Origin: Alopecurus myosuroides
Taxonomy: Eukaryota; Streptophyta; Magnoliopsida; Poales; Poaceae
DNA length: 64,000 bases
Assembly (NCBI GenBank): GCA_028641055.1
Contig: CM054063.1
Span: 176,954,756-177,018,755 of the forward strand
Direction: 5' to 3'
Shown piece after piece: positions 33,191 to 45,545 of this stretch. A model generated the notes under the pieces. The model was not told the origin of the DNA. It was given only the letters and a program-made list of their open reading frames with translations, and made no database searches. Within the stretch, counting starts at the first letter, position 1. The number at the start of each line of letters is the position of its first letter. The position numbers and the translations under genes were made by a program.

Positions 33191-33204
33191 AAGCTTGGGG
33201 GAGT
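33191..33204 (+). other. Polypurine tract of element B
   Basis: AAGCTTGGGGGAGT directly abuts the TGATACGTCC start of the LTR; it would prime plus-strand DNA synthesis. Confidence 0.8.
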
Positions 33205-33272
33205 TGATACGTCCATTTTGCATCACTATTTTATATTGTTATTTTCTGTTATTCGTCGATATATTTCATGTT
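33205..33272 (+). repeat. Element B, second LTR, left part
   Basis: The first 68 bases of the second LTR (TGATACGTCCATTTTGCATC...), then cut by element D. It resumes at 58617. Confidence 0.85.
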
Positions 33273-33594
33273 TGCGGTGACCCAGCATACCACTGCATGT
33301 TTTAGTACGCAAGTCGTTGATATAGCACTCACATAACACCGTTCCGCAAATATTACATCCCTCGGGGTGGTACAGCAGAAACATTGCGGGACTTGATTGT
33401 CATACAACATATATATTACAAAACATAATGTGCTGACAAGAGAATGAGCTCATGATGAGGTCATATCATTATTGAAGTTAGAACAACAACCAAAATGTAA
33501 AGCAGGTGCATACACGGGAACTCAACAGCCAACTATAGAGCCCAAGGCTGCTCGATTTGACTGCGCTAAGTATTAATTTCAGACTAGGCTAAAC

Positions 33595-33743
33595 CTAGTC
33601 AGACTTAGCCCCCTCAGCGTCAGCTCCGTACTGGATGGTGTAGTCCACCCCTTCCACTCCTCCGGAGAGATCCGGCTCCTCGTAGTAGATGTCGTCTTGG
33701 CCTCCGAGGATATTGAAGGATGCCTCCTCTAAGTTCTCATAGC
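33595..33743 (-). other. Terminal exon-like acidic ORF in the D LTR
   Basis: On the minus strand, after CCCTCCTTAG (acceptor-like, ending at 33744), a frame reads YENLEEASFNILGGQDDIYY and continues acidic to GADAEGAKSD and TAG at 33595-33597. The exon phase is the same as that of the terminal segment in F (11313-11377), and both lie a few hundred bases before the LTR end. In the right LTR of D the same region (about 54320-54475) has a TGA in the middle. Coding status is inferred. Confidence 0.3.
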
Positions 33744-35563
33744 CTAAGGAGGGGGTCAAACGGGATTGAATGAGTAACGAGCGTTACTCAACAAGTTCAT
33801 TAAGTATGGAAGTAATTGATGCACTATCTACGGTCCTCGACTCTAAAGAGTCTAGACAGATGTAAGGTTTTGTCAATCTTTCTTCAAAAGGTTGCTTTTA
33901 GTACTGAAAACTATGCCCGCCAGACCATCACAGGACTAGAACTTCATGGAGTTACCTTTCCTGTAGCGTTGGCAGTTCCTTCCCTGAACAAGGGGTAACA
34001 TGCCACATCCTTTTACACTCCGCAGAGGTGCGTTACTTTAACCATGGGCGACCAAGACCATGTTGCACAACCAGGCGCGCGATCCTGTCCACTCCCAGTC
34101 ACGGGTGGGGCCCGGTTGTTGGTCCAAGCCAAACCGTGCTTCACTGCACAACGCATGCCCACCCATTTCCACCAGCAGGTTGAACCCCTGATTCCACCCC
34201 TCACGATGGAGATCTAGGCGCCCCTGGCAGACACTCATAGACCCCAGAGTCCGTGGGACGTAAGGGATCCCACCCATGTGCATGTAGTCCCGCAAGACCT
34301 ACATCGTACGTCTCTGGCAGCCCGTGGACATGCGAACGAGACAAGATCACAACTGACGTACTCCCCCCATAGAAGACCCATGGTCAACGCGATATCTACG
34401 GCGCACCGAGTTCTGACGGCGTTGGTTGTTAACTCCTAGGTAATGCTTTCCCATGCAGATGGAACCTTCCTTTGGCCTATTCATCTTACCATGGTCCCAT
34501 CCGCCCACCAAACAGAACACTACCACTCGGGTAGTCATTCAATTAGTCATATTATAATAAAAATAGAATCATGCATTCTTTTAAGCGTAGGTGGTATTAC
34601 GATAGGGGTTTTGAAATTAGTTGTTATGAAATAATTCAAAGGACATGAGCAAGTTATGAACTTTCCTTGATATGGACAGGTAATGAAGTCTGATGCTTGG
34701 AGCAGATCCTGACTTCCTTGTTCTAAAAAACACCATCATTGTCTGGTAAAGACAATGTTTAAAGAAGCAAATGATGTTATTATGCATAATAATGATATGT
34801 ATGCATTTTTCAACTAAATGATTGTTTGTTTTACTAAGTCTTTTGTGGTAATCAATTGTTTGTGAATTTATTATTTATCAATATTAATTATGATTATTTT
34901 TATTTTATTTTATTTTATTATTATTTATTTTATTGTTTAAGTAATTATTGTTTTGACAGAAAACATTTGTTATGCAGTGTTTTGAAATGCTCTAATTTTT
35001 TAAGTAAGATTGAGATAATATATTTACATTTGATACAATAGATTTGAATTCTTCTATATTTTATTATTAAGGTTTTATTATTAATATATTATTTTAAAAC
35101 CATAAATTTAAGATTATAAGTACTTTTTAATTATTTTCCTTAATTTCAGTACACAAATTCTTTACTGGACTTTTATTAATTTTTATTGTAATTTTTGGTA
35201 ATTTAAAGAATTTTTATTTATCATTTATTATTTTTTTATTCTTTTATTAAAGAAATGGTGAGATGACCATTATGCCCCTAAGGCTGACAAGTGGGTCAAC
35301 CTCTTAGGGTTGAACCCAACCCGCTCGGCTGGCCGAGCCAGACGCCCACACGCACACTTGCGCGCCCCCTTCTCCTCTCACCTCCATCCTCGACCCCAGG
35401 CGACTCCTAGGCGATAAGATCGCCTCCGCCTCCGGCGATTTTCCTCGGCTAACTCTGGCCACCCCTGCCACCGTGGATGGGCTCAAAAGATGCGCCAGCT
35501 CGCCCTCTACCACTTCCTCCTCCTCGATCTACTCTCCGCTCGTCGTGCCTCTCGTGCGCTTGC

Positions 35564-37501
35564 AAACCCTAACCCTAGGGTTCGGGAGCCCGAGGCGCTC
35601 CACCCCTTTCCGGTGTGTGCCTGCTCCCCGAGGTGATTCAGGGCGCCCCTCGTGCTGCCCTGGTGTTGCTGCTGCTTCCCCGTGGTCGTTGATGGCTGCG
35701 GTGGCGAGGCGCCGCCGGGACGGCCTCCTGGAGTGCAACCGAGGGGCCATGCCGCCCGCTCTGTGCTTCACCAACTGGATATGGTCACCACGATGGTGAC
35801 CACCTGTGATTTCCTCATCTCCCTCTACTCTCTCTATCTCCTCCCCAGCTCTCTCTGTCTCCTCCCTCCTTTGCTCTGGAACCTGGCCCTCGTGCCAGTG
35901 TTCATGCCATGACTCCATGCGATACCTCTGTGAGGTTGGTGCTGGATTGTTTAGGTTTGGGAAATTTTTGCAATGAAATCTTTGGTACAAAGGCTGTGAG
36001 GGAATTGTTCCATCCTATGATGGAATGGAAGCACATATGCTTTTGTTGGGATGATTTGCACATAGGAGTTATTTCTCTGATGCTAATCTGCTGTGGAAAT
36101 TATATTGGGTATTTTTCCCTTGTGCTTGTGATGGGAAATTGATATGGGATGTACTCCATGTGCCTTTGCTGTGGAAAGATCCCCTAGGTTTTCTCCTTGT
36201 GATTAGTCCCTGTGGCCTACTATCTGTTGGACAGAGCACACCAAGATGTGTTGCTCCAATACTTTCTATGGGTGTATTTCATTTTGATAGGTGTTACTCT
36301 GAATCTTAGGTTCAGAGAATATGCCATCATCACCTGATTTCCTTTTTCTGCTTACATTCCTTTATGAAGTTGTGTTGAGGTACCAGATCCTTGGATCTGA
36401 TGCCCAGCAACTGTATTGAGGATGTATGATATTATATAGTAGCTATTTTTCTTAAAGATTGATTCAAGATCTTATTCACTGATAAGAACTTTTGCTTTAT
36501 TGATCTGTTGTCCTTGTGCATCACTTGACAAGAACAGACTGTTACACCTGATGGTTTTATTTCTCCGAAATTGCTTGCTAAGAACAGATTGCTTGCACTT
36601 GCTTCTTTTGCCCCTAAGCCTATGATGCATAGCCTCATGCCTCTCTTTAATAAGAACATATGACTATCTTGATGCTGATATCCCCTGTGATGAGTATAGC
36701 ATAGCACTTCTATGCTACTCTGGGGGCAATAAACCCCCAACCCATCTTTGTGTATAACTAGCCAGTAAACGGCTTAGATGGTACATAGAAATTCACCTTG
36801 TGTGATGAGCAATAGGTTGGTGGCTTTTGGTGCTTGTGGCTTGCTTGATTTACTCCTGCTACTTCCATGTGCCTTGGCCTTGTTATCTTGATTGCTAGAT
36901 TTGCAATCAGATGCTCCAGTACTTGTGGTTGCTTATGGGTAGATGGTCTGGTGGTGTTACTTCTTCCTGTTCTTGGTTGCTTTCACAACCCGAGAAGGAA
37001 CAGGGGAAAGTGTGATGTTGATCCCCACCCCTTGCGGCTGATGTGATATTTATACTGTAGCAGTGGTCTTGACAACACCAAAGTGTGCTGGTGAGTGTGC
37101 TGTTTGCTTGTGTGCTAGCTGAGAAGATCTTTTCACCAGGCAGTGCGGCTGATCTTATCCTAGCCTTCTATTTTTCTTGCTGACAGTTGTATTTCCTGAC
37201 CCTGCCTGTGATGCTGGTCTGAGGCCATCTTTATTAGAACAGATACCACACAGGTTTATTAACCCAATGATGAGTTCATCAGTGCAACTCACTGACAAAC
37301 TAAGGGTACTAATCCCTCCTAATCTCTCTATTTTTGGTTTGTGTTTTATTTTGCAGGTGAAGAAGATAACAGATACTAAGGATTAGATAGGTCTTAGTTT
37401 TAGGAACAAATTCCTGTAATGATACCCATGTAATATTGTTGTAATATTTCTTTTTTGGAATCGGTTGTAAAGACTTTGTATCTTGTGATGTTATTAATAA
37501 A
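35564..37501 (+). other. Gene-like segment in the D LTR, antisense to D
   Basis: On the plus strand: telobox AAACCCTAACCCTAGGG (35564-35580), GC-rich frame, donor-like GAG|GTGATT (about 35631), T-rich intron-like DNA, then a frame from 37177 (VFPDPACDAG...) that reads across TTTTGCAG|GTGAAG to VKKITDTKD and stop at 37386. TTGTAA-rich sequence and AATAAA (37496-37501) follow, as at a plant gene 3' end. The second LTR of D has the same parts (56282-58222), and the 69-codon frame is kept with few substitutions (57897-58106). It may be a captured host gene fragment or an antisense transcription unit. Confidence 0.35.
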
Positions 37502-37899
37502 ATTCAATTGTTTTACTTTTTCTATACATATTGATATTGAAAATATCCAATATTTGTTCTTTCATATTTGTTTCCATTTAATTATGAGTAGGATATAATT
37601 CTATTTATCCAATTTGAACTCCCCATTCAAATACAAACTCAATCTAAACTCCAACATTCCTAAATTTAAATAATTCAAATTTTTAACTCCTAAATTCAAA
37701 ATATAACCTAAAGGTCATGTAGAAATTCCATCATCTTCCAGTGTCTAACTCTATCTAAGAATCAGAATATTGATGGAACCTCAATCACTCCAGGGTTTTG
37801 GTTTTGCGAAAAATTTATTCAGGTTTTGCAAACACATGCATGCAGATGCACAGATTAATATTCTACTCCCCGTGAGTTCCTAAACGCTGGGACATTACA

Positions 37900-37912
37900 G
37901 CCTTCCCTCCTT
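37900..37912 (-). other. Polypurine tract of element D
   Basis: On the minus strand AAGGAGGGAAGGC directly precedes TGTAATGTCC, the start of the 3' LTR. Confidence 0.8.
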
Positions 37913-39460
37913 AACGAGAACTTCATCCCGAAGTTGTAACAATAATACCTGAAGAGCTCGGGGTAGTATTTTCGTAACTCCTCTTCCTTCTCCCAGGTAG
38001 CTTCATGTTCAGGGTGATGTTTCCACTGTACTTTGTAGTACTTTATCGCTCGGTTCCGGAGTCTCTTCCAGTCTTCTGCTAGATTCTTTTCTGGTTCCTC
38101 CACATATGTGAGGTCTGATTCCAACTCCAGCTCCTCCTGATTAACGGAATCTTCTGGTTCCTTCAAACACTTCCGGAGTTGGGACACATGGAAAACATTA
38201 TGAACTTGCTTCAATCTCTCGGGTAGATGTAGAGTATAAGATACATTCCTATTCTATGCCAGAATCTTGTAAGGTCCTATGTATCGAGGACTTAACTTTC
38301 CTTTAACTCTGAACCTCATAATCCCTTTCATCGGACTAACTCGGAGATATACCATATCCCCGATTTTTGGTTCCCTTGTCCTTCTCTTCCGATCAGCATA
38401 ACTTTTCTGACGACTTTGAGCTATTTTCAGACGGTCTATGATGATATCAACAATATTCTGTTGATCCTTGACATAATCTAGTTCAAACTCAGACTTTCCT
38501 CCGGTCTCGAACCAACATATTGGTGATCTACACTTTCGTCCATAAAGTACTTCAAAGGGTGCATCTTTCAAACTGCTTTGATAGCTGTTATTATATGAGA
38601 ATTCTGCTAATGGTAAATGTTCATCCCATGATCCACCAAAATCAAGAGCACATGCCCGACGCATGTCTTCCAAGATCTGATTAGTTCTTTCAGTTTGCCC
38701 TCCGGTCTGTGGGTGATAAGCAGTACTGAAATCTAATTGAGATCCCAAAGCTTTATGTATTTTCTTCCAGAATTCTGAACTAAATACAGAGCCTCTGTCT
38801 GAAACTATCCTCTTAGGTACACCGTGTTTACTGACTATCTCCTTGAAATATATATATCTACCAGCTTCTCGGTGTTATCCTTCTGATTGACTGCTAGAAA
38901 ATGTGCACTTTTGGTCAATCTATCAACGATAACCCAAATCATATCCTTATGTGTTTTAGTCATTGGTAGACCAGTAATGAAATCCATACTAATCTCCTCC
39001 CATTTCCATTCTGGAATATCTAAAGGTTGTAATGGTCCTGCTGGACTTTGATGTTCATCCTTTACTCTCTGACATGTGTGACATTCAGAAACATACTTGG
39101 CAATATCTCTCTTCATATTGTTCCACCAAAATATGTCTCTGAGATCCATGTACATCTTGGTACTCACTGGGTGAATAGAGTATGGTGTCTCATGTGCCTC
39201 CCGAAGTATCAACTTCTTGATCTCCGGAATATTAGGTACACAAAGCCTCTTGTTGAACCATAATGAGCTATGTTCACCTAAATGCAATACGGAAGGTCTT
39301 CCTTCACTAATTCTTTGGAGTTCTTCTTTCATGAAAGGATCCTCGTCTTACCGCCGAATTATCTCATTTCTGAGATCACTTTTTCTTTCTTCCATGACCT
39401 TCATGGTATACAATCCCCCCAAAGACTGTACCTCCAATATCTCAATCTCTGCTTGATCTA
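37913..39460 (-). pseudogene. pol: Integrase with chromodomain-like tail, element D, broken
   Basis: Minus strand. The zinc-binding part ends CHTCQRVKDEHQSPAG; the core has first Asp in SMDFITGLP (about 38985), second in SDRGSVF (about 38797) and Glu in GGQTERTNQ (about 38690). GPY motif: RYIGPYKI (about 38260). Then VHNVFHVSQLRKCL and a chromodomain-like tail (DLTYVEEPEK, KVQWKHHPEHEATWE). Chromodomains direct chromovirus insertion to particular chromatin. A frameshift near 38835, a stop near 38254 and others break the frame. The last frame runs through the polypurine tract and stops 43 bases inside the LTR (37855), so its own stop may have been lost. Confidence 0.85.
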
Positions 39461-39486
39461 TTTCTCTCTTCAGCTCTTTTGGCAAT

Positions 39487-40975
39487 TCACATTGAATTGG
39501 TTGATTTTTTCGGACTCTTTCGGCTTAAAGCATCAGCTACCACATTGGCTTTTCCCGGTGTATAATTGATGGTAAGATCGTAATATTTGATCAACTCTAA
39601 CCATCTTCTTTGCCTCATATTCAATTCTTTCTGAGTGAAGAAATATTTGAGACTTTTATGATCCGTGTAAAGCTCACATCTTGCTCCATAAAGAAATGAC
39701 CTCCATCTCTTCAAAGCAAACACTACAACTGCCAATTCTAGATCATGAGTTGGGTAGTTAACTTCATGTGGTTTGAGCTGTCTCGAACCATAAGCTATTA
39801 CCTTCCGATCTTGCATGTCCCAATCCATTCTTGGATGCATCACAATACACGATGTAATCCTTTCCTGGTTCAGGTACTGCTAGGATTGGAGTTGTTGTCA
39901 ATCGTTTCTTCAACTCCTAAAAATTGGCTTCACACTTCTCTGACCATACGAAAGGAGTATTCGTCCTTAACAAGTTGGTCGTTGGCCCTACTATCTTAGA
40001 GAATCCTTCAATGAATCTTCTATAATACCCGACCATTCTGAGGAATCCTCAAACTTCCTTAACATTGGTTGGTGCCTTCCAATCCAGAACTGGCTGTACT
40101 TTGTCAGGATTTACCACAATACCTTCCTTGCTAATGACATGTCCAAGAAATTCTACTTGATCTAACCAAAACTCTCACTTACTGAATTTGGCGTATAACT
40201 GATGTTCCCTCAGAACTTGTAATGCTATCCTTAAGTGCTTGGCATGATCTTCTTTGTTCTTCGAATATATCAGAATATCATCGATGAACACAATCACAAA
40301 CTTATCCAAGTATGGCATGAAGATCTTGTTCATCAAATTCATGAAAATAGCTGGTGCATTGGTCAGTCCAAAAGGAACAACCAAATATTCATGATGTCGA
40401 TACCTTGAAACAAAAGCTGTTTTGGGTACATCTTCTGGTTTAATTTTGATCTGGTGGTACCCTGATCTAAGATCAATCTTGGAGAACACTCCAGGTCCAT
40501 GGACTTGATCAAACAAATCTTGAATTCTTGGTAATGGATACTTGTTCTTGATAGTGACATTGTTCAGATTTCTGAAATCACCACACATTCTTCTACCTCC
40601 ATCTCTCTTGTCCACAAATATCACTGGTGATCCCCATGGTGATACACTTTCTTTGATGAATCCCTTGCTTTCTAGTTCATCTAACTGTTCTTTCAGTTCC
40701 TTTAATTCCTTAGGACCCATCTTATACGGTTCCTGAGCAATAGGTGATGTACCTGGTATCAAGTCAATAGTAAAATCGATCTCCCTATCTGGTGGCATTC
40801 CCGGTAATTCTGCCGGAAAAACATCCGGAAACTCCTTGGCTACCGGTATATCTTCTAACTTAGCTTCATTGAGTGAGTTGAGTTGGAGTTCAGCTTCCAC
40901 ATGAGTATGCTTATCTGCTTGATAAGTAATTCTTCCTCCTCCAGGCCTCCTAAGAGAAACTATGTTCTCCTCACA
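39487..40975 (-). pseudogene. pol: Reverse transcriptase and RNase H, element D, broken
   Basis: Minus strand. The RT frame 40900-40175 is open for 241 codons: [48 protein letters not shown] and the catalytic [10 protein letters not shown] (about 40285). It stops at 40175. The thumb and connection follow in shifted frames. RNase H is seen at 39843-39487: [32 protein letters not shown] and [14 protein letters not shown]. Several stops between 40175 and 39843 make it inactive. Confidence 0.85.
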
Positions 40976-40976
40976 G

Positions 40977-41333
40977 TCAATTTAAAGCTACATTCTCCGT
41001 CATCCAGTCCATTCCTAGAACGGCATCAATGTTCTTCAAAGGAATAACAAATAGATCCGCGTAATATGTGCAACCACAGATCGTAATGACTTGATCTGGC
41101 CTTGCACGCGTAACTAAGAGCGTACCTCCCGCTGTCATAACGGTAAGAGGACATTCTAAGCGTGAACACCTTACCCCATACTTATCCGCAAAATAACTGG
41201 AGATGAACGATGTGGTGGCACCGACATCAAATAAAAAATTTCCATTACCTAATACGGTTGTGTACGAGTTGTCAGCCTCCTCCAGTGATGTGTAGTTCAG
41301 TTTCCTCAAAGGGTTTTGCTCGTTTGCCATTAT
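40977..41333 (-). pseudogene. pol: Aspartic protease, element D
   Basis: Minus strand, overlapping the end of gag in another frame, as is common in this lineage. Active-site motif LFDVGATTSFIS (about 41215), flap-like LTVMTAGGTLL and the C-terminal block IDAVLGMDWM. The frame ends in a stop at 40977 before RT, so protease and RT are no longer in one frame. Confidence 0.75.
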
Positions 41334-42401
41334 TGTTCTTCCCGCTGCCGCCACCTCTAGCTGAGAATCCACTTGCTCCTCCGGGCCTTGCTCCACCTTT
41401 GTTGAATCCACCTCTGGCTGTCTTGTTGGGACAATTTGGCTTGATATGTCCCTCCTTTCCACATCCAAAGCAAATGATCATAGGCTTCTTGCATTCACTC
41501 TTGATATGCCCCGGAAGCCCACAACCATGATAGATTATCTGATTCCTTGGATTGAATGGTCCACGATTCATCGAAGTTCCTCCTGTTTTTATCCTGGGCT
41601 TGAAACTCAAAGTTAAAGTAGGTCTACTTGGCTGAAACTTTTTAGGCTCAAACTTGGCCTTCTTCTGTTGGTTCTGCTGAACCAACTTGTAATCATTCTC
41701 CCAGGTAACTGCAGAGTTCATCAACTCTTGGAAGTTAGCTGGTTTGGACGTCCTTAACTGCATAGCAGCATAGGGATCTAACCCTCTCAAGAACCTCTTG
41801 ATCCTCTTCTTGTCAGTGTCGACTTCATCAGCAGCATACCGAGAAAGTCTGTTGAACTTGTTGACAGTGTCCCCTGCTGGAGCCTCCTCTTGAGCTCCAT
41901 GACACTGTCAGGAACATGATACTCCCTGAATTTTTCCTTGAATTCCTCCCATGTGAATACTTTCTCTGGTGGCTTTAGGATAATCTGATTATCCCACCAT
42001 GCTACTGCTGGTCCATTCAGAAGATTTGTAGCAAATCGCACCTTCTCCGCATCATTCGCATTGATAGCCTTGCGATTTCTTTCAGTATCAACTAACCAGT
42101 CTTCAGCATCCATGGGATCTCTGGCCGTGGCAAATGGTGCTGGTTTAGTCTTCAGGAAGTTCAACAGGGTTAACATCCTTGGTTCAGCTGCTCTCCCAGG
42201 CCCCACCTGGTTTAGCAATTCCTGCATGAACTTGTTTTGATTCTCTTGTACAAACTTCATGTACTCCATGAAATTCTGTTCTGCGAGTGGCCTAAGTGGT
42301 GGTGGTGGTAACTCTGCTCTTGCAGCATCCTCACCAGCCTTCGCCTTGTTTTCTCGCTCCCGACGATGCGCGTCAGCCTCACTGGTTCCGCCACTCTCCA
42401 T
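41272..42401 (-). pseudogene. gag: gag of element D, frameshifted
   Basis: Minus strand. The ATG at 42401 opens MESGGTSEADAHRRERENKA, followed by the retrotransposon gag block (MDAEDWLVDTER, GPAVAWWDNQI, WEEFKEKFREYHVP). A frameshift near 41880 moves the frame; the second part has RFLRGLDPYAAMQLR and two zinc knuckles. The second, CFGCGKEGHIKPNC, is complete. The first, YHGCGLPGHIKSEC, has Tyr in place of its first Cys. A Gly-rich tail follows. Gag packages element RNA. Confidence 0.85.
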
Positions 42402-42729
42402 ATTCCCCTAGTCCTGCAATGTGAAGCGAATAAACTCATAGTTACATCATGCTCATGCTTTCTGAGCCTCACTTCACATGCAACACTAGTCACACAAGAG
42501 AAACAAAATCCAAATCCAAATACAAACAACATATTTCACATAATATAGATATACGTATAAGTTGGTTACAAACCCTCACCGTAGTGAATTACAGAAAGTA
42601 AGGCAATACGAAGCACCACTGGGTCGCTCACACACTCCGACCCTTATTTATGATACATGGCTCGAAACTCCTAGACCACTACCTCACTCGAGCCCTCACT
42701 CCATCTCCATGGATGTCACTGTACTACTC

Positions 42730-43277
42730 AGAGTACATGCCAGGAGTCCACCCTGTGTAGCGTGAAGTCCTGCGTACCGCCTCAGGGATAAACGGCCTCC
42801 CAGATGGAACATAATATGTGTAAGAAGTATCCATAGACTGGGTATCGCTCAGAGAAAGCCCATCCATGTCCAGATAATCATCAAGGTAAGACACAAACCC
42901 CTCAGTACTGGTGTGCTGCGAGGCTTCCCCTTCTGCGAAACAAGTGCTTCCTCAGCTGCGACTTCCTCCACACTATCCTGACCCTCGTCCTCTGACATAT
43001 CGTCACATGGAATAGGATGTTGACTAGTACCAGGATACCAGTCAAACCTCCAACCATCAGAGTTCTCCATAAAAGAATTTGATTATGGGACCCCACCAAA
43101 GATATTTGGCTTTATGTCACTAGGTTCATCCGAAATGTCATACGGATTGTATGGTTCCAGCTCACTAGGTGGTATGACAGGATAATGAATAGGTTTTGGG
43201 GTAGTGGAATACCTGGACTTCCTATCTTGGTTTGGTTTCTTGGATGACTCCGCTCCTGGGGTATAGTACGGTTCATC
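42730..43277 (-). pseudogene. Extra ORF upstream of gag in element D, 3' part
   Basis: Minus strand, continuing the frame that starts at 53806 and is split by element E. It reads EPYYTPGAESSKKPNQDRKS, is Pro/Tyr-rich (PVIPPSELEPYNPYDISDEP), meets a TAA at 43085-43083, continues in frame (MENSDGWRFDWYPGTSQHP, DMSEDEGQDSVEE), then shifts frame near 42940 and ends GWTPGMYSE with TAG near 42730. I do not recognise the family. It precedes gag and has no zinc knuckle. Confidence 0.5.
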
Positions 43278-44836
43278 TGTAACATCCCAAGTCTGAAAAA
43301 TAGCCTTTAGAATGTTTGCTATCTGTTATTTTATGTTTTGCATCATGGCATCATGTTGGTTGCATTTGTTTTGTTTGTTTTCCATTTGTTTTCCAACTGT
43401 TTACATTTGTTTTCCTTTGTTTTCTATTTGAATTTCAAACCAAAATTCAACCATTTTGTTTCATCCTTGTGATGTTACAATTTCTAAAATGATATTTCAA
43501 AATAAAACAATTATTTGCTTCCATTAAATTTGTGATTCCAAACTATTGTTTTATTTCTATAAAAATGCATCCAATAATCAAACCCTTTTCAAATTCAATT
43601 TGTTTTCCATTTGAAATTCCAAACCAACATCCAAATAGTTGTTTCCAAATAAAAACATTAATTGTTTCCAATTATTCCATAATGTTCAACTACTAAAATG
43701 GTGCTTTTATTTCAATCAATTAATCCAATCAAATAATTCCTAAATTATTTTCCATTTCAAACCAATTCTCAAATCAATACCTTTTGAAACCTTAAGTTCA
43801 CCACCCTATTTGTAATCTTTAATCACATTAAATTTTAGGGGTAACCCTATTGAAAAGGCTTGTTGTTCTAATATTAAATAATATGGAAAAATTTCATTAA
43901 ATTGGTTTCAAATCCAAACCCCAATCTAAATTCCAACTTTTTGTAAACCAATCTTGGAATATGGTTCCTTTTCACCTAATTAGCTTAAACTAATTTTTCT
44001 GAAATTTTTAATAACCAAACCCTTAACAATTTCTCTCCAAAACCCTTTCAGCAAAAAAAAAAAATAATAAAATAAATAAAAGAAACATTAAGGAGGGAGA
44101 GAGAGTGCAGCCAGCCCAGCCCAAATCCCTTGGCCCATACCCCCCTCCCTGTCGCTGTCAACACCCCTCTTCCTGTACGAACAGAGAACAGCCGTGTGAT
44201 CTCCTCCACCCCCCATGGATGAGCTGCCGTACACCACCCCACCACCCTATATCTACCTACCCTCGACCACCTGCTAACCCTAGGCCCTATCTGCCCTTCT
44301 CCCTCAAGCCATCGCCGCCGGTTGCTCCTCTGCCACCTCCCTCCTCTCTCTGCACCCTACAGTCTGAAGAACACTGCAGCCTGCACCTCCCGTCCGAGAC
44401 CACCACCTCTTCCCACTCGTCGCCGGTCACCTGTCCACCTCGGGGAGCCGCCGTGCCCGGGAATGGAAACCTGGAGTTGCCCTGGTGCTCACCGTCCACT
44501 CTGCTCACGCCGGGAGAGCTCGTAGAGGCCGCGCCGTCGCCGCCAAGATGCCGCCGCCTCCCTGCTGTCCGTGCGCGCCTGCTACTGCTTCCTCGACGCC
44601 ATCCAAGGTGAGCGCCCGCCTCGGTTCTCCTCCCTCTCCTCCTCCCCTCCGCACCCGAGGCGTAGCCCACACGAGTGCGCGCGGCAGCAGGCCGGCGACC
44701 ACCGCTGCCGTCCGTCCTGGAAGCGCCCCGTCCATCTCCGAGTCAGTACGTTACTGAACTTTGTTTTCAGATTCAGTAACCGCCTAGCTGAAGCATATCC
44801 ACCCCCCCGAGCCTTACCTGACAAGCATCCGAGCAG

Positions 44837-44895
44837 TACCGCAGTGGTAGCCCCTCCCTGTGCGCGCTGTGAGGGGGTGGGTTCGATTCCCACCC
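44837..44895 (+). other. tRNA-like module in LTR1 of E
   Basis: D-arm/A-box-like TACCGCAGTGGTAGC (44837-44851), then a T arm with a perfect 7-bp stem and the canonical 7-base loop: GGGTGGG-TTCGATT-CCCACCC (44875-44895), which includes a perfect B box GGTTCGATTCC (44880-44890). An anticodon-like stem (CCCCTC with GAGGGG) lies between. There is no acceptor stem. The second LTR has the same module at about 50343-50401. It is best read as a tRNA-derived relic or SINE head; pol III activity is possible but unproven. Confidence 0.6.
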
Positions 44896-45070
44896 CGCGC
44901 AAAAACCCCAATTTTTGCCACTTTATTTTTCCAGGCCAGCACCATCTCCTTATCACAGACAGGTCCTTGTAGATTTCTTTCTAGACCCCTGCAAATTAAT
45001 TCTAAGTCCCTGCTATTAATTTCTAATCCCTGGATATTAATTAACATGGCAGATTGCATCCTAAACTTCT

Positions 45071-45545
45071 AAAATGCATAACAAATTCATTTTAACTCCA
45101 AAATTAACTTTTTAAATATGTTTTCTGCCCCAAATTGAATGATCTATCCAAATATAAAATTTGTTTACTGTTTTGAATATTTTAAATTGGTGCAAAATTT
45201 GAATTCTTGTTTAATTCATTTAAACTTGCAAAATTCATAACTTGTTTATAAAAATTCCAAATTTCACAAACCAAATATGTTTTCCAATCAACTTTTCATG
45301 TACTTTCCAAATATAAATTTTGTTTTCTGTTTTGAATAACTAAAATTGCCTAAACCATTTAAATCTTGTTTAATTCAATTAAAAATTGTTTAATATTGTT
45401 TAATTCATAATTAAATTATCCTAATTCCAATTTCAATATGTGAAACATGTAATCCAACAAAAATTTGATGTTCTTTTCAAATATAAACTTTGTTATCTAT
45501 TTTGAACAGTTAAAAGTGGTGAAAACAATAATTGTTTGTGTGACA
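45071..45545 (+). repeat. 159-bp tandem repeat, three units, in LTR1 of E
   Basis: Anchors CCAAATATAA at 45148 and 45307 and TCAAATATAA at 45477, with spacings of 159 and 170. The first, second and last units match those of F; two central 159-bp units present in F are missing. The second LTR carries the same three units (about 50577-51051). Confidence 0.8.

Larger units (their letters stand above)
33273..37899 (-). repeat. Element D, 3' LTR (left in window)
   Basis: 4627 bases. On the minus strand it runs from TGTAATGTCCCAGCG to GGGTCACCGCA. The opening TGTAA-T-GTCCCA is close to that of E and F (TGTAACA-CCCA). It contains AT-rich stretches (34800-35270), a GC-rich island (35280-35900), an antisense gene-like segment (35564-37501) and a sense exon-like ORF (33595-33743). 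Its partner is 54002-58616; many small differences show it is older than E and F. Confidence 0.9.

Noticed and set aside
44837..44895. A functional tRNA gene
   Set aside because: D and T arms are convincing, but there is no acceptor stem and the anticodon loop is too large.
44287..45059. Frames of 124-168 codons in the GC-rich part of E LTRs, including a peptide with GGNRTHPLTARTGRG
   Set aside because: That peptide is a translation of the tRNA-like T arm, and the others are composition artefacts, not proteins.
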